Positions 1 through 11,180 of a DNA stretch of 55,848 nucleotides are shown here, piece by piece. The translations under genes and the position numbers were made by a program. The DNA is from an uncultured Vogesella sp. (GTDB lineage: Bacteria; Pseudomonadota; Gammaproteobacteria; Burkholderiales; Chromobacteriaceae). The DNA lies in the NCBI GenBank assembly GCA_946479405.1, contig CAMLGD010000001.1, forward strand, positions 1-55,848, read 5' to 3'. The stretch's first letter is position 1; each line of letters opens with the position of its first letter. Under the pieces are notes generated by a model that saw nothing but the letters and a program-made list of their open reading frames with translations, made no database searches and had not been told where the DNA came from.

Positions 1-2
1 GC

Positions 3-293
3 AAGCTGACCGTGGAAGAGCTGACCGGCGGTACCTACACCATCTCCAACGGCGGCACCTTCGGCTCCATGATGTCCACCCCGATCATCAACCCGCCGCA
101 ATCCGCGATCCTGGGCATGCACGCCACCAAGGAACGTGCCGTGGTGGAAAACGGTCAGGTCGTGGTTCGCCCGATGATGTACCTGGCTCAGTCCTACGAC
201 CACCGCATCATCGACGGCCGCGAAGCCGTACTGAGCCTGGTGGCCATCAAGGACGCCATCGAAGATCCGGCCCGCCTGATCCTGGACCTGTAA
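3..293 (+). CDS. sucB: 2-oxoglutarate dehydrogenase E2 (dihydrolipoyl succinyltransferase), C-terminal end
   Basis: This is the last ~96 codons of the succinyltransferase core of the 2-oxoglutarate dehydrogenase complex, which moves the succinyl group from the E1-bound intermediate via lipoamide to CoA. The 5' part lies outside the window; the reading frame enters at base 3. The E2 active-site motif [13 protein letters not shown] is present, with the catalytic His and Asp, and the [18 protein letters not shown] stretch is typical of SucB rather than the pyruvate E2. The next genes are lpdA (E3), sucC and sucD, the usual TCA operon order, which supports SucB over AceF. The stop is TAA at 291-293. 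Confidence 0.93.
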   Translation, partial: KLTVEELTGGTYTISNGGTFGSMMSTPIINPPQSAILGMHATKERAVVENGQVVVRPMMYLAQSYDHRIIDGREAVLSLVAIKDAIEDPARLILDL

Positions 294-344
294 GCGCAGT
301 TGGTGGGCAGTGCCATGCGTCCTGCCCGCTCTGACACCACCGCG

Positions 345-371
345 TGCGGCCAACCCACAAGGTTGGCCGCA
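345..371. repeat. Inverted pair of the iterated motif (11-bp stem, 5-nt loop)
   Basis: TGCGGCCAACC (345-355) and GGTTGGCCGCA (361-371) are perfect complements separated by CACAA. They form a potential hairpin inside the sucB-lpdA junction. There is no U-run after it, so it is not a classical terminator. It is one of the inverted pairs of the window-wide GTTGGCCGCA motif. Confidence 0.9.
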
Positions 372-390
372 ACGTGCAAAGGAAAGATTA

Positions 391-1824
391 ATGAGCCAAC
401 AATTCGACGTAGTAGTGATCGGCGGCGGCCCCGGCGGTTACGTAGCCGCCATCCGCGCCGCGCAGCTGGGTTTCAACACCGCCTGCGTGGACGCGTTCAA
501 AAACCCGGAAGGTAAGGCCTCGCTGGGCGGCACCTGCCTGAACGTGGGTTGCATCCCGTCCAAGGCCCTGCTGCAGTCCTCAGAAAACTTCCACGCCATC
601 CAGCATGACTTCGCCAAGCACGGCATCTCGGTAGACGGTGCCAAGATGGACGTGGCCACCATGCTGGACCGCAAGAACGGCATCATCACCAAGAACGCCG
701 GCGGCATCGCCTTCCTGTTCAAGAAGAACAAAGTGGCCAACATCCACGGTCTGGGCACCCTGAAATCGCGTCAGGGCGAGAAGTGGGTCATCGAGGTGAG
801 CGACAACGGCGCCGTGGTGGATACCCTGGAAGCCAGCCATGTGATCATCGCCACCGGCTCCAACCCGCGCCAGCTGCCGGGCCTGCCGACCGACAACCAG
901 ATCGTGCTGGACAACGCCGGCGCACTGGCGCTGACCGATGTACCGGCCCGCCTGGGCGTGATCGGTGCTGGCGTGATCGGCCTGGAGATGGGTTCGGTAT
1001 GGAAGCGCCTGGGCGCCGACGTCACCATCCTGGAAGCCATGCCGACCTTCCTGGCCGCTGCCGACCAGCAGATCGCCAAGGAAGCGTTCAAGACCCTGAC
1101 CAAGGACACCGGCCTCGACATCAAGCTGGGCGTGAAGATCGGTGAAATCAGCAAGGGTGCCAACGGCGTTACTGTGAACTACGAACTGAACGGCGAAGCC
1201 GTGAAGGCCGAGTTCGACAAGCTGATCGTGGCCATCGGCCGCGTACCGAACACCGCCGGCCTGGGCGCCGACAACGTGAACCTGCAGCTGGACGAGCGCG
1301 GTTTCGTGGTAGTAGACGACCACTGCCACACCAACCTGCCGAACGTATGGGCGATCGGCGACGTGGTGCGCGGCCCGATGCTGGCACACAAGGCCTCCGA
1401 AGAAGGCGTGGCGGTTGCCGAGCGCATCGCCGGCCAGAAGCCGCACGTGGACTTCGGCGTGATTCCGTGGGTGATCTACACCTCGCCGGAAATCGCCTGG
1501 GTCGGCAAGACCGAAGAGCAGCTCAAGGCCGAAGGCATCGAGTACAAGAAGGGCACGTCCGGCTTCGCGGCCAACGGCCGCGCGCTCGGCCTCGGCCAGG
1601 CGCAAGGTACCGTGAAGATCCTGGCTTGCGCCAAGACCGACCGCATCCTCGGCCTGCACATGATCGGCCCGATGGTGTCCGAGCTGGTGACCGAAGGCGT
1701 GGTTTCCATGGAATTCAAGGCCGCCAGCGAAGACCTGGCACGCATTGTCCATGCCCATCCGAGCTTGTCCGAAGTAGTACACGAAGCCGCCTTGGCCGCT
1801 GACAAGCGCGCCTTGCACGGCTAA
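391..1824 (+). CDS. lpdA: Dihydrolipoyl dehydrogenase (E3)
   Basis: FAD-dependent disulfide oxidoreductase of 477 aa that reoxidises the dihydrolipoyl groups of 2-oxo acid dehydrogenase complexes using NAD+. The N-terminal FAD-binding GGGPGGY is at about residues 11-17. The redox-active cysteines are C49 and C54 in [14 protein letters not shown] second Rossmann motif ([12 protein letters not shown]) binds NAD, and the C-terminal [13 protein letters not shown] carries the catalytic His-Glu pair. I chose ATG 391, preceded by AAAGGAAAG, over upstream in-frame starts because the protein then begins directly at the FAD fold. It follows sucB and precedes sucC, so it most likely serves the 2-oxoglutarate complex. 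A core-motif copy is in the coding sequence near 1567 (peptide FAANGRA). Confidence 0.96.
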   Translation: MSQQFDVVVIGGGPGGYVAAIRAAQLGFNTACVDAFKNPEGKASLGGTCLNVGCIPSKALLQSSENFHAIQHDFAKHGISVDGAKMDVATMLDRKNGIITKNAGGIAFLFKKNKVANIHGLGTLKSRQGEKWVIEVSDNGAVVDTLEASHVIIATGSNPRQLPGLPTDNQIVLDNAGALALTDVPARLGVIGAGVIGLEMGSVWKRLGADVTILEAMPTFLAAADQQIAKEAFKTLTKDTGLDIKLGVKIGEISKGANGVTVNYELNGEAVKAEFDKLIVAIGRVPNTAGLGADNVNLQLDERGFVVVDDHCHTNLPNVWAIGDVVRGPMLAHKASEEGVAVAERIAGQKPHVDFGVIPWVIYTSPEIAWVGKTEEQLKAEGIEYKKGTSGFAANGRALGLGQAQGTVKILACAKTDRILGLHMIGPMVSELVTEGVVSMEFKAASEDLARIVHAHPSLSEVVHEAALAADKRALHG

Positions 1825-1981
1825 ACGGTGGTGGGCCGTGTACAATGACGCGGCCCGCGTGAATCGGGGCGGGAATGGCTAGCCATGACCGCCCGCAAGA
1901 TAAGGCCCGCGCAAGCGGCCAAGGAATAGAGACGTAGGCCAGACAGGGCCCCGCCATCATTTCCACCCGAAAGGAAACTCA

Positions 1982-3151
1982 ATGAACCTGCACGAATACC
2001 AAGCGAAAGAGCTGCTGGCCAAGTACGGCCTGCCGGTGCAACAAGGCATTCTGGCTCACACGCCGGAAGAAGCCGCCGCTGCTTACGACAAGCTGGGTGG
2101 CAAGTTTGCCGTTGTGAAGGCCCAGGTCCACGCCGGTGGCCGTGGCAAGGCCGGTGGCGTGAAAGTGGTGAAGAGCCGCGAAGAAGCCGCCGAAGTCGCC
2201 AAGACCCTGATCGGCACCAATCTGGTGACCTACCAGACCGACGCGGCCGGTCAGCCGGTCAACAGCGTGCTGGTGTGCGAAGACATGTACCCGGTACAGC
2301 GCGAACTGTACCTGGGCGCCGTGGTTGACCGTGGCTCCCAGCGCGTGGTGTTCATGGTTTCCACCGAAGGCGGCGTGGAAATCGAAAAAGTAGCGGAAGA
2401 AACCCCGGAAAAAATCATCAAGGTGGAAGTGGATCCGCTGGTCGGCATGCAGCCGTTCCAGGCACGCGATTGCGCCTTCGCTCTGGGCCTGTCCGGCAAG
2501 CAGATCGGTGAGTTCACCAAGCTGATGCTGGGTGCTTACGACGCGTTCGTATCCAACGATTTCGCGCTGTTCGAAGTGAACCCGCTGGCACTGCGTGAAA
2601 ACGGCGAACTGGCCTGCGTCGACGGCAAGATCAACCTCGACTCCAACGCCCTGTACCGTCACCCGGAACTGCTGGCCCAGCGCGACAAGTCGCAGGAAAA
2701 CGAACGCGAAGTGAAGGCTTCCGAGTTCGACCTGAACTACGTGGCCCTGGAAGGCAACATCGGCTGCATGGTGAACGGTGCCGGTCTGGCGATGGCCACC
2801 ATGGACATCATCAAGCTGAAGGGCGGCCAGCCGGCCAACTTCCTGGACGTGGGCGGTGGCGCCACCAAGGAGCGCGTGATCGAGGCGTTCAAGCTGATCC
2901 TGGCCGATACCTCGGTGAAGGGCGTGCTGATCAACATCTTCGGCGGTATCGTGCGTTGCGACATGATTGCCGAGGCGATCATTGCTGCCGTGAAGGAAGT
3001 GAACGTGACCGTGCCGGTCGTTGTGCGCCTGGAAGGCAACAACGCCGAGCTGGGCGCCAAGATCCTGGACGAATCCGGTCTGAAACTGACCTCCGCCCAG
3101 GGCCTGAACGACGCAGCCGAGAAGATCGTTGCTGCCGTCGCCGCGCTTTAA
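1982..3151 (+). CDS. sucC: Succinyl-CoA synthetase, beta subunit
   Basis: 389 aa, the normal length for SucC. It forms an alpha2beta2 or alpha-beta enzyme with SucD, converting succinyl-CoA and NDP/Pi to succinate, CoA and NTP. The N-terminal ATP-grasp region begins [12 protein letters not shown]; a glycine-rich [11 protein letters not shown] and the C-terminal [13 protein letters not shown] match the family. A good ribosome binding site (GAAAGGAAAC) precedes ATG 1982. sucD follows after 27 bases, so the two are co-transcribed. The 157 bases between lpdA and sucC contain no gene. Confidence 0.97.
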   Translation: MNLHEYQAKELLAKYGLPVQQGILAHTPEEAAAAYDKLGGKFAVVKAQVHAGGRGKAGGVKVVKSREEAAEVAKTLIGTNLVTYQTDAAGQPVNSVLVCEDMYPVQRELYLGAVVDRGSQRVVFMVSTEGGVEIEKVAEETPEKIIKVEVDPLVGMQPFQARDCAFALGLSGKQIGEFTKLMLGAYDAFVSNDFALFEVNPLALRENGELACVDGKINLDSNALYRHPELLAQRDKSQENEREVKASEFDLNYVALEGNIGCMVNGAGLAMATMDIIKLKGGQPANFLDVGGGATKERVIEAFKLILADTSVKGVLINIFGGIVRCDMIAEAIIAAVKEVNVTVPVVVRLEGNNAELGAKILDESGLKLTSAQGLNDAAEKIVAAVAAL

Positions 3152-3178
3152 TCACCTGCACCGCATAAGGATTTCAAA

Positions 3179-4063
3179 ATGAGCGTATTGGTCAACAAAG
3201 ATACGAAAGTGCTGGTGCAAGGTTTCACCGGCAAGAACGGGACTTTCCACGCCGAACAAGCGCTGAAGGTCGGCACCAAGGTCGTTGGTGGCGTGACCCC
3301 GGGTAAGGGCGGTTCCGAGCACCTGGGCCTGCCGGTGTTCAACACCATGAAGGATGCCGTACGCCAGACCCAGGCTGACGCCTCGGTGATCTACGTACCG
3401 GCAGCATTTGCCAAGGACTCCATCCTGGAAGCCGTGGACGCCGGCGTGAAGCTGATCGTCTGCATCACCGAAGGCGTGCCGACCCTCGACATGCTGTACG
3501 TGAAGAAAGCCGTGGACGAAGCCGGCATCCGCCTGATCGGCCCGAACTGCCCCGGCATCATCACCCCGGGCGAGTGCAAGATCGGCATCATGCCGTGGCA
3601 TATCCACAACCCGGGCCGCATCGGCATCGTGTCCCGTTCCGGCACCCTGACCTACGAAGCCGTGGCTCAAACCACCGCCCTGGGCCTGGGCCAGTCCACG
3701 TGTATCGGTATCGGCGGCGACCCGATCCCGGGTACCAGCCACATCGACGCGCTGCACCTGTTCCAGGACGATCCGGACACCGACGCCATCGTGATGATCG
3801 GTGAAATCGGCGGCTCCGCAGAAGAAGAAGCGGCCGAATTCGCCAAGGCTTACGTGACCAAGCCGGTTGTTGGTTACATCGCTGGTGTGACTGCCCCGAA
3901 AGGCAAGCGCATGGGCCACGCTGGTGCCATCATCTCCGGCGGCAAGGGTACTGCCGAAGAGAAGTTCAAGGCTTTCGAGCAGGCAGGCATTGCCTACACT
4001 CGTAGCCCGGCTGAGATCGGCAAGACCATGTTCGAGCTGCTCAAGTCCAAAGGCATGATCTAA
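3179..4063 (+). CDS. sucD: Succinyl-CoA synthetase, alpha subunit
   Basis: 294 aa partner of SucC. It has the CoA-binding Rossmann N-terminus ([16 protein letters not shown]), the conserved [10 protein letters not shown] stretch, and the GHAGAII motif whose His is the phosphorylated catalytic residue. The start ATG 3179 is preceded by AAGGAT. This is the last gene of the TCA operon; an intrinsic terminator begins 21 bases after the stop. Confidence 0.97.
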   Translation: MSVLVNKDTKVLVQGFTGKNGTFHAEQALKVGTKVVGGVTPGKGGSEHLGLPVFNTMKDAVRQTQADASVIYVPAAFAKDSILEAVDAGVKLIVCITEGVPTLDMLYVKKAVDEAGIRLIGPNCPGIITPGECKIGIMPWHIHNPGRIGIVSRSGTLTYEAVAQTTALGLGQSTCIGIGGDPIPGTSHIDALHLFQDDPDTDAIVMIGEIGGSAEEEAAEFAKAYVTKPVVGYIAGVTAPKGKRMGHAGAIISGGKGTAEEKFKAFEQAGIAYTRSPAEIGKTMFELLKSKGMI

Positions 4064-4084
4064 TCCGGCGGTTTGCGGATAAAG

Positions 4085-4117
4085 AAAACCCGTCATCGCA
4101 AGATGGCGGGTTTTTTC
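4085..4117 (+). terminator. Intrinsic terminator of the sucB-lpdA-sucCD operon
   Basis: Stem 4085-4097 / 4102-4114 (AAAACCCGTCATC with GATGGCGGGTTTT, one G-U pair), GCAA loop, followed by a T-run at 4111-4116. Confidence 0.9.
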
Positions 4118-4230
4118 TTGCCTGTGCTACTGGCAGTGGTGACAGGTAATACAGCGGAGAGGCTCCTTCCCGGCAGGCGACAATCACGGCTACGCCGGTA
4201 ACCAACCCAACTCTAGCGCCCCATCAAAAG

Positions 4231-4264
4231 CTAATAAAAAACCCCGCCGGATACGGCGGGGTTT
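4231..4264 (-). terminator. Intrinsic terminator of the GGDEF/EAL gene
   Basis: Stem 4239-4249 / 4254-4264 with a GATA loop. On the minus strand the hairpin is followed by TTTTTTATT, so it ends the minus-strand gene whose stop is at 4299. Confidence 0.88.
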
Positions 4265-4269
4265 CATGC

Positions 4270-4289
4270 TGCGGCCAACGTTGGCCGCA
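4270..4289. repeat. Perfect 20-bp palindrome of the iterated motif
   Basis: TGCGGCCAACGTTGGCCGCA is two 10-mers head to head with no spacer. It lies between the stop of the GGDEF/EAL gene and its terminator. Confidence 0.95.
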
Positions 4290-4298
4290 ATACTGGCG

Positions 4299-7115
4299 TC
4301 AGCCCTGTGGTAGCAGGCTGGCATTGCGCAACAGCGGCTCCACTAGCTCGGCCGCCATCGGTTTGGCCAGCAGATAGCCCTGCACCTGATCGCAGCCGTG
4401 CTGTTCCAGGAAGCGCCATTGCTCGATGGTTTCCACCCCCTCGGCTACCACCTGCATATTCAGGTTCTTGGCCATATTAATGATGGCGCGAGTAATGGCG
4501 GTGTCGTCCTGATCATCCGGAATGTCGCGCACAAATGAGCGGTCGATTTTCAGCTTGTCCGCCTTGAAGCGTTTCAGATACGCCAGGCTGGAATAACCGG
4601 TACCGAAATCGTCGATCGACAAGCGGATGCCCATCTCCTGAATGGCGCGGATCGACTGCACCGTGGACTCCATATCGTCCATGATCACGCTCTCGGTCAC
4701 CTCCACATCCAGGCAGCTGCCCGGTAGATTGTAGGCAGCCAGCGCATTGCCCAGCACCTGGGTCAGGTCCTGATGACGGAACTGCAGCGCCGACAGGTTG
4801 ACGCCAACGGTGATCAGCGGCAGGCCGGCAGCATGCCAAGCGGCAATCTGGCGGCAGGCTTCACGGATCACCCAGTTGCCGATCTGCACGATGAAGCCGC
4901 GTTCTTCTGCGACATCAATGAAGTGCAATGGTCCCAGTAATCCCAGTGACGGGTGGTTCCAGCGGATCAGCGCCTCGGCGCCGACAATACGACCGCTCTT
5001 GATTTCCACCTGCGGCTGGTAGTGCAGCACGAATTCGCCGCGCTCTACCGCGTAACGCAGCTGGCTCTCGATAGCCAGGATTTCACGGGCCCGCGCGTTC
5101 AGATCGGCGGTGTAGAACTTGTAATTGTTACGACCACTGGACTTGGCATGGTACATCGCCGCATCGGCATTGCGCACCAGGGTATCGAAATCACGGCCGT
5201 CGTCCGGGAACACGCTGATGCCGATACTACCGGTCACCATCAGCGCATGGTTGTACACCTCCAGCGGGGTGGTGAATTCGGACAGGATGCGCTCGGCAGC
5301 ATGTGCCGCTGCGGCGGCATCGCTGATTAGCGGCAGCAGAATAATGAATTCGTCACCGCCCTGCCGCGCCACCACCTCGCCACTGCCCAGCACGCTGCGG
5401 ATGCGTTCCGATGCCATTTTCAACAAGATGTCGCCGGCCGCATGGCCCAGCGACTCGTTAATGGTCTTGAAACGATCCAGGTCCAGTAACAGGATGGCCA
5501 GCTTGCCATTGTCGTGGGTGGCGTTCTGAATCGCCAGCAGCGCGCGATCCTGCAGATGGCCGCGGTTGGGCAGGCCCGTCAGCACGTCGAAGTGCGCCAG
5601 GAACTGGATGCGCTCGTCAGCGGCCTTGCGCTCCGACTGGTCGCTGAAGATCGCGACATAGTGGGTGACATCGCCGGACGGGCTCTTCACTGCGTTGATA
5701 GCCAGCCACTCCGGGTATACCTCGCCGTTCTTGCGACGGTTCCACACCTCGCCCTGCCACGAACCCTGCTCGTTCAACACCTGCCACAGGCTGTCGTAGA
5801 AGTCCTTGTTGTGGCGGCCGGAGCTGAGCACCATCGGGCGCTGGCCCAGCACTTCCTCCTGGGCAAAGCCGGTAATTTCGGTAAAGGCACGGTTCACGCT
5901 GCGAATGCGTACATCGCCATCGGTGATCATGATGCCTTCAGCGGTGTTCTCGAACACCTTGGCCGCCAGCTGCATGCGCTCCTCGGCCGCGCGGCGCTCG
6001 GAAATGTCACGCACCATGCGCCACACGGCGGTAATGCGCCCGCTGGCATCGCGCATGGCCACAGTCTTGACGCTGACCGGAATCGGGTTACCGATACGGT
6101 TGATGTACTGCACTTCGAATTCATCGCAGAAACCGAAGCGCATCACCTTGTTGTCCAGGTTGTAACGCTCGTGGGCTTCGCTGTCACGGTCAAGCAGGCC
6201 CCAGAAGTTCTGCAGTTTGAGTTGGTCCAAGCTGTACCCCAGCAGGCTGAGGAAGGCCGGGTTGGCGTCGATGATCTGCCCTTCCAGCGAGCTGATCACG
6301 ATGCCATCGAGGTTGGACCAGAACAGTTCACGGTATTTGTTCTCGGAGCGGCGCAGCGCGTCCTCCACCTCACGGCGGCGCTCGATATCCGCTTCCAACG
6401 CCAGCGTCTTGGCCTTCAGTTCGTCGATCAGGCGTTTGAGCTCGGAGCGGGTCCACTCCAGATGCTTGCCCACGGTGCCGATTTCATCGTGCCGCCCCCA
6501 GTGGAACGGCTCGTCCAGCTTGAGTGCGGCCAACTTGGTGGCCTGCTGCGACAGCTGGGCAATCGGGCGCAGAAAGCGCGAATGCAGAATGGTCATCACC
6601 AGGATGACCGACAGCAGCAGCTGTGCCGCCACGATCAGCAGCAGGTTCTTCAGCTGGTTGCGCTGATAGATGGCCAGGTGTTCGGTGTCGAACTCGATAC
6701 TGACCTGGCCGATTTCTTCACCACGGTACACCACCGGCTTCTGTACAAACGCCACGCTGCCGATGCGGCGCTCGCTGCGCAGGGTAGACAGGAACACGGT
6801 GTTGGACTGGGTGTCGGACACGCGGATGGAGATCACGCGCGGGTCGTCCATCACCGACGACACCAGCGGTGCGCCGGCCTGGCGGCTGAGGTTCCATAAC
6901 GGTTCCTGCATACCCAGCGCCACGATATCCAACAGGCGCTTCTGGTCCACTGCCAGCTGGTTCTCCGCCTGCTCACGCTGCAGATTGAAACTCAGCACAC
7001 TGATGATGACAGCAGGAATCAGCAGTCCAAGGACCAGGGCCATAAGAAAGACTTGTCGCAATGACAGGCGCGAACCAATGGTATAGCTATCGAAATTGTC
7101 AGGCTTCTGGGTCAT
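4299..7115 (-). CDS. Membrane sensor with HAMP, PAS, GGDEF and EAL domains
   Basis: 938-aa c-di-GMP turnover protein. Visible order: transmembrane segment (~20-43), periplasmic region (~45-155), second transmembrane segment (~158-182), HAMP linker (~183-240), two PAS domains (~260-380 and ~385-505), GGDEF (~515-680) and EAL (~690-938). The cyclase signature is intact (GGDEF at bases 5347-5361) and the phosphodiesterase domain has a canonical EAL in GAEALIRW, plus DDFGTGYSSL, so both activities are possible. The gene stands alone on the minus strand with its own terminator. The signal sensed by the periplasmic part cannot be told from sequence. Confidence 0.93.
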   Translation of the reverse strand: MTQKPDNFDSYTIGSRLSLRQVFLMALVLGLLIPAVIISVLSFNLQREQAENQLAVDQKRLLDIVALGMQEPLWNLSRQAGAPLVSSVMDDPRVISIRVSDTQSNTVFLSTLRSERRIGSVAFVQKPVVYRGEEIGQVSIEFDTEHLAIYQRNQLKNLLLIVAAQLLLSVILVMTILHSRFLRPIAQLSQQATKLAALKLDEPFHWGRHDEIGTVGKHLEWTRSELKRLIDELKAKTLALEADIERRREVEDALRRSENKYRELFWSNLDGIVISSLEGQIIDANPAFLSLLGYSLDQLKLQNFWGLLDRDSEAHERYNLDNKVMRFGFCDEFEVQYINRIGNPIPVSVKTVAMRDASGRITAVWRMVRDISERRAAEERMQLAAKVFENTAEGIMITDGDVRIRSVNRAFTEITGFAQEEVLGQRPMVLSSGRHNKDFYDSLWQVLNEQGSWQGEVWNRRKNGEVYPEWLAINAVKSPSGDVTHYVAIFSDQSERKAADERIQFLAHFDVLTGLPNRGHLQDRALLAIQNATHDNGKLAILLLDLDRFKTINESLGHAAGDILLKMASERIRSVLGSGEVVARQGGDEFIILLPLISDAAAAAHAAERILSEFTTPLEVYNHALMVTGSIGISVFPDDGRDFDTLVRNADAAMYHAKSSGRNNYKFYTADLNARAREILAIESQLRYAVERGEFVLHYQPQVEIKSGRIVGAEALIRWNHPSLGLLGPLHFIDVAEERGFIVQIGNWVIREACRQIAAWHAAGLPLITVGVNLSALQFRHQDLTQVLGNALAAYNLPGSCLDVEVTESVIMDDMESTVQSIRAIQEMGIRLSIDDFGTGYSSLAYLKRFKADKLKIDRSFVRDIPDDQDDTAITRAIINMAKNLNMQVVAEGVETIEQWRFLEQHGCDQVQGYLLAKPMAAELVEPLLRNASLLPQG

Positions 7116-7287
7116 GGACTCGGGTTCCCCAAAGGCTAGGCGCCATGGATGTTCAATTTATTGCAACAGATTATACGGAAGCGCTTGCCGCTGCGCGGAA
7201 TTTCTCTTTTTGCATAGTATAAGGCAGGTTGCCGAACCGGGAAGCCAGCGCCTACAATCGCCCGCATACTTTTATAGGCAACATTTC

Positions 7288-8607
7288 ATGCAAGATACCG
7301 CTTTTGATCAGTTGATTTGCGCTCGCTGGATTATTCCCGTGGAGCAGGATGGCCAGCTATTGGAAAACCACGCAGTAGGCGTGCGTAATGGCCGCATTGT
7401 GGCGATCCTGCGACCGGACGAAATTGCTGCGGCAAGCGCGGCGGAGCACATCAACCTGCCGCAGCACGTGCTGATGCCGGGGCTGATCAATCTGCACGGC
7501 CATTCGGCGATGACCCTGCTGCGCGGCATGGCCGACGACAAGGCACTGATGGACTGGCTGCAGAACCACATCTGGCCGGCGGAAGGCAAGCATGTCAGCG
7601 ATGCCTTCGTGTTCGATGGTGCCTTGCTGGCCATGGGCGAGATGTTCCGCAGCGGCACTACCACCATCAACGACATGTATTTTTTCCATGCCGCCATGGC
7701 CCGTGCCGGCCTGGCTGCCGGCATGCGTACCTTTGTCGGCTGCTCAATCCTTGAATTCCCCACCGTCTACGGCCAGAACGCCGACGACTACATCGCCAAG
7801 GGCATGGCCGAACGCCAGCAGTTCCTGGGCGAGGAACTGGTGACCTTTACACTGGCGCCGCACGCACCGTACACCGTGGCCGACGACACCTTCCGTAAGG
7901 TGGTGACCCTGGCCGAGCAGGAAGACATGCTGATTCACTGCCACATCCACGAAACCATGGATGAGGTGAATGGCAGTATCGAACAGTACAAGCAGCGCCC
8001 GCTGGCACGACTGGCCAATCTCGGCCTGTTGTCGCCACGGCTGATCGCAGCCCACATGGTGCACCTGAACGACGAGGAAATCGCGCTGGTAGCCAAGCAT
8101 GGCGTCTCTATCGCCCACAACCCCACTTCCAACATGAAGCTGGCTTCCGGCATCGCCCCGGTGCAAAAACTGTTGGCCGCAGGTGTTACCGTCGGCATCG
8201 GTACCGACGGTGCTGCCTCCAACAACAAGCTGGACATGCTGAGCGAGACCCGCATGGGCGCGCTGCTGGCAAAGGTCGGCACCCTGGACCCGACTGCCGT
8301 GCCGGCCGCCACCGCTATCCGTATGGCGACGCTCAACGGTGCGCAGGCGCTAGGCATTGCCGACAAGGTGGGCAGCGTCAGCGTGGGCAAACAGGCCGAC
8401 CTGATTGCCGTCGATCTGTCGGCAGTGGAAACCAGCCCGCAGTTCGACCCCATCTCGCACATCGTGTACGCCGCCGGCCGCGAGCAGGTAAGTCACGTGT
8501 GGGTCAATGGCCGCCAGGTGCTGCGCGAGCGCGTGCTGACTACCCTGGACGAAGCAGAACTGAAAGCCAAGGCCGAAGACTGGCGCGTACGCATTCTGGC
8601 CAAATAA
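7288..8607 (+). CDS. TRZ/ATZ-family amidohydrolase, probably 5-methylthioadenosine/S-adenosylhomocysteine deaminase
   Basis: 439-aa metal-dependent hydrolase of the amidohydrolase superfamily. Visible metal/active-site motifs are LINLHGHSAM (HxH), HCHIHETMDE, a His in AAHMVHL and GTDGAASNNKLDM (metal Asp). This set is typical of the MtaD/SAH deaminase group, which deaminates methylthioadenosine or SAH. I chose ATG 7288, where the family N-terminus begins (MQDTAFDQLICARWI), over an upstream in-frame start whose extension lacks family similarity. ubiG follows 12 bases after the stop; the SAM methyltransferase next door is consistent with a SAH/MTA substrate, but other deamination substrates are possible. 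Confidence 0.85.
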   Translation: MQDTAFDQLICARWIIPVEQDGQLLENHAVGVRNGRIVAILRPDEIAAASAAEHINLPQHVLMPGLINLHGHSAMTLLRGMADDKALMDWLQNHIWPAEGKHVSDAFVFDGALLAMGEMFRSGTTTINDMYFFHAAMARAGLAAGMRTFVGCSILEFPTVYGQNADDYIAKGMAERQQFLGEELVTFTLAPHAPYTVADDTFRKVVTLAEQEDMLIHCHIHETMDEVNGSIEQYKQRPLARLANLGLLSPRLIAAHMVHLNDEEIALVAKHGVSIAHNPTSNMKLASGIAPVQKLLAAGVTVGIGTDGAASNNKLDMLSETRMGALLAKVGTLDPTAVPAATAIRMATLNGAQALGIADKVGSVSVGKQADLIAVDLSAVETSPQFDPISHIVYAAGREQVSHVWVNGRQVLRERVLTTLDEAELKAKAEDWRVRILAK

Positions 8608-8619
8608 GCAGGATATAAA

Positions 8620-9318
8620 ATGAGCAATGTAGACGAACTGGAACTGGATAAATTCAGCCAGATTGCCCACAAGTGGTGGGACAAGGACAGCGAGTTCAAG
8701 CCGCTGCACGAGATCAACCCGCTGCGCCTGGGTTTTATTGATGACTTCGCCGCCATCGACGGCAAGACGGTGCTGGACGTTGGCTGCGGCGGTGGCATTC
8801 TGGCCGAGAGCATGGCCGCCAAGGGCGCCAGCGTTACCGGCATCGATCTGGCCAAGAAATCGCTGAAGGTGGCCCAGCTGCACAGTCTGGAATCCGGCGT
8901 CAGCGTCAGCTACCGCTGCGTACCTGTAGAGGAGTTGGCCGCAGAGGCCCCTGCCAGCTTTGATGTGGTGACCTGCATGGAGATGCTGGAGCATGTGCCG
9001 GACCCGCTGAGCGTGGTACGCGCCTGCGCCGAATTGGTGAAGCCGGGTGGCTGGGTGTTCTTCTCCACCCTCAACCGCAATGCCAAGGCCTACCTGCTGG
9101 CGGTAGTAGGCGCCGAATACGTGCTGAACATGCTGCCGCGCGGCACTCACGAATACAAGCGCTTCCTCAAGCCATCCGAGCTGGCACGCATGGCGCGTGG
9201 TGCCGGTCTGGAGCTGGTGCAGGTCAAGGGCATGGGTTACAACCCGCTGACGCATATCTATAGTCTGAACGACGACACCGACGTCAATTACCTGCTGGCC
9301 ATGCGCCGTCCGGGTTGA
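8620..9318 (+). CDS. ubiG: Ubiquinone biosynthesis O-methyltransferase
   Basis: 232-aa class I SAM-dependent methyltransferase that performs both O-methylations of ubiquinone synthesis. SAM motif I is [16 protein letters not shown]; the N-terminus ([26 protein letters not shown]) is diagnostic of UbiG. Length is typical. GCAGGAT before ATG 8620 is a likely ribosome binding site. Probably one transcript with the amidohydrolase upstream. Confidence 0.95.
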   Translation: MSNVDELELDKFSQIAHKWWDKDSEFKPLHEINPLRLGFIDDFAAIDGKTVLDVGCGGGILAESMAAKGASVTGIDLAKKSLKVAQLHSLESGVSVSYRCVPVEELAAEAPASFDVVTCMEMLEHVPDPLSVVRACAELVKPGGWVFFSTLNRNAKAYLLAVVGAEYVLNMLPRGTHEYKRFLKPSELARMARGAGLELVQVKGMGYNPLTHIYSLNDDTDVNYLLAMRRPG

Positions 9319-9332
9319 TCTTGCCGGCGTAA

Positions 9333-10109
<777 letters not shown>

Positions 10110-10123
10110 CCGAGGAGAGCAGC

Positions 10124-10765
10124 ATGTCCACTCGCCAGTCCTATTGGCCGGCCCTGCTTGCACTGCTGACGCTGCCAGCCATTGCGGCCAACCCGCCGGA
10201 AGCGGATTACCTGCTGGCCAGCCAGTTGCAGCCAGTGCAAGCCGCAGTCATCAAACCCAACCCCTACACCCCAGGCAGTCCCTGGCTGGAGGTGGGCGTG
10301 CGCAGTCAGTCGCTGGTATTTTATGACGCGCGGGGAGTAGCCCGCGCGCACTACGCCATCTCTACCGCCAAAAACGGCGTCGGCGAACTGGCCAACAGCT
10401 ACCAGACCCCACGCGGCTGGCACAGAGTTTGCGAGCGTATCGGCGATGGCGTGACGCCTGGCACCATCATCTACCGCCGCCAGGTCACCCCGTGGATGTA
10501 CACGCCGCAACTGCACCAGGAATACCCGGACAAGGACTGGATCCTCACCCGCATCCTGTGGCTGTGCGGCATGGAGCCGGGCAAGAACCAGGGCGGTGCG
10601 GTGGATAGCTACGATCGCGCCATCTATATCCACGGCGCTGGCGAACACGTGGCGTTCGGCACCCCGACTTCGCGTGGCTGTGTGCGCATGCGCAATGAAG
10701 ACATCGTCGAGCTGTTTGCCCTCACCGGCAACGGCCTGGACGTCCTGATCAACGAAAACCTGTGA
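10124..10765 (+). CDS. L,D-transpeptidase (YkuD family), exported
   Basis: 213 aa. Residues 1-21 look like a signal peptide (hydrophobic WPALLALLTLPAIAA). The YkuD catalytic signature is HG (H170) followed by SRGCVRM with the nucleophile C186. Such enzymes make 3-3 crosslinks or attach proteins to peptidoglycan in the periplasm. ATG 10124 follows a CGAGGAGAG ribosome binding site. The gene begins 14 bases after tadA and ends 3 bases before a DUF2721 gene, so the three may be co-transcribed. Confidence 0.92.
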   Translation: MSTRQSYWPALLALLTLPAIAANPPEADYLLASQLQPVQAAVIKPNPYTPGSPWLEVGVRSQSLVFYDARGVARAHYAISTAKNGVGELANSYQTPRGWHRVCERIGDGVTPGTIIYRRQVTPWMYTPQLHQEYPDKDWILTRILWLCGMEPGKNQGGAVDSYDRAIYIHGAGEHVAFGTPTSRGCVRMRNEDIVELFALTGNGLDVLINENL

Positions 10766-10768
10766 CTC

Positions 10769-11179
10769 ATGCTCAATCTCACCACCCCTGCCCTGCTGTT
10801 CCCGGCGATCTCCCTGCTGCTGCTGGCCTATACCAACCGCTACCTGGCGCTGGCCAGCATCATCCGTAACCTGTACGACGACTATCAACAAACGCCGGAT
10901 GAAAAGCTGGTGCAGCAGATCGGCAACCTGCGCCGCCGCATCGCACTGATCAAGTGGATGCAGAGCCTGGGGGTGGGCAGCCTGTTCCTGTGCGTACTGG
11001 CCATGCTGCAGATCTATACAGGTTGGCCGCAGGTAGCGCAGATCACCTTTGGCGCCAGTCTGCTGCTGATGATCATGTCGCTGGGGATGTCTCTACTGGA
11101 GCTGCGCATGTCCACCGATGCGCTGAACATCCTGCTGTCCGACCTGATCGCAGCCGAACGCGAACGCGGCGCGCGCTGA
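10769..11179 (+). CDS. DUF2721 family membrane protein
   Basis: 136 aa with three hydrophobic segments (~5-25, ~65-85, ~92-110) and the polar middle segment RNLYDDYQQTPDEKLVQQIG typical of DUF2721. Function is unknown for the family. The start lies 3 bases after the L,D-transpeptidase stop, which suggests translational coupling. A copy of the iterated motif is inside the gene at 11022. Confidence 0.85.
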   Translation: MLNLTTPALLFPAISLLLLAYTNRYLALASIIRNLYDDYQQTPDEKLVQQIGNLRRRIALIKWMQSLGVGSLFLCVLAMLQIYTGWPQVAQITFGASLLLMIMSLGMSLLELRMSTDALNILLSDLIAAERERGAR

Positions 11180-11180
11180 C

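Noticed and set aside
580..1845. Long minus-strand opening opposite lpdA (421 codons), and similar ones opposite the GGDEF/EAL gene, flhA, htpG, gpmI and ppk
   Set aside because: Typical of high-GC genes with strong third-position bias; peptides have no family similarity and the opposite strand is a well-identified gene.
1841..1846. TACAAT as a -10 element for sucC
   Set aside because: No -35 element at suitable spacing (TTGCAC is 22 bases away).
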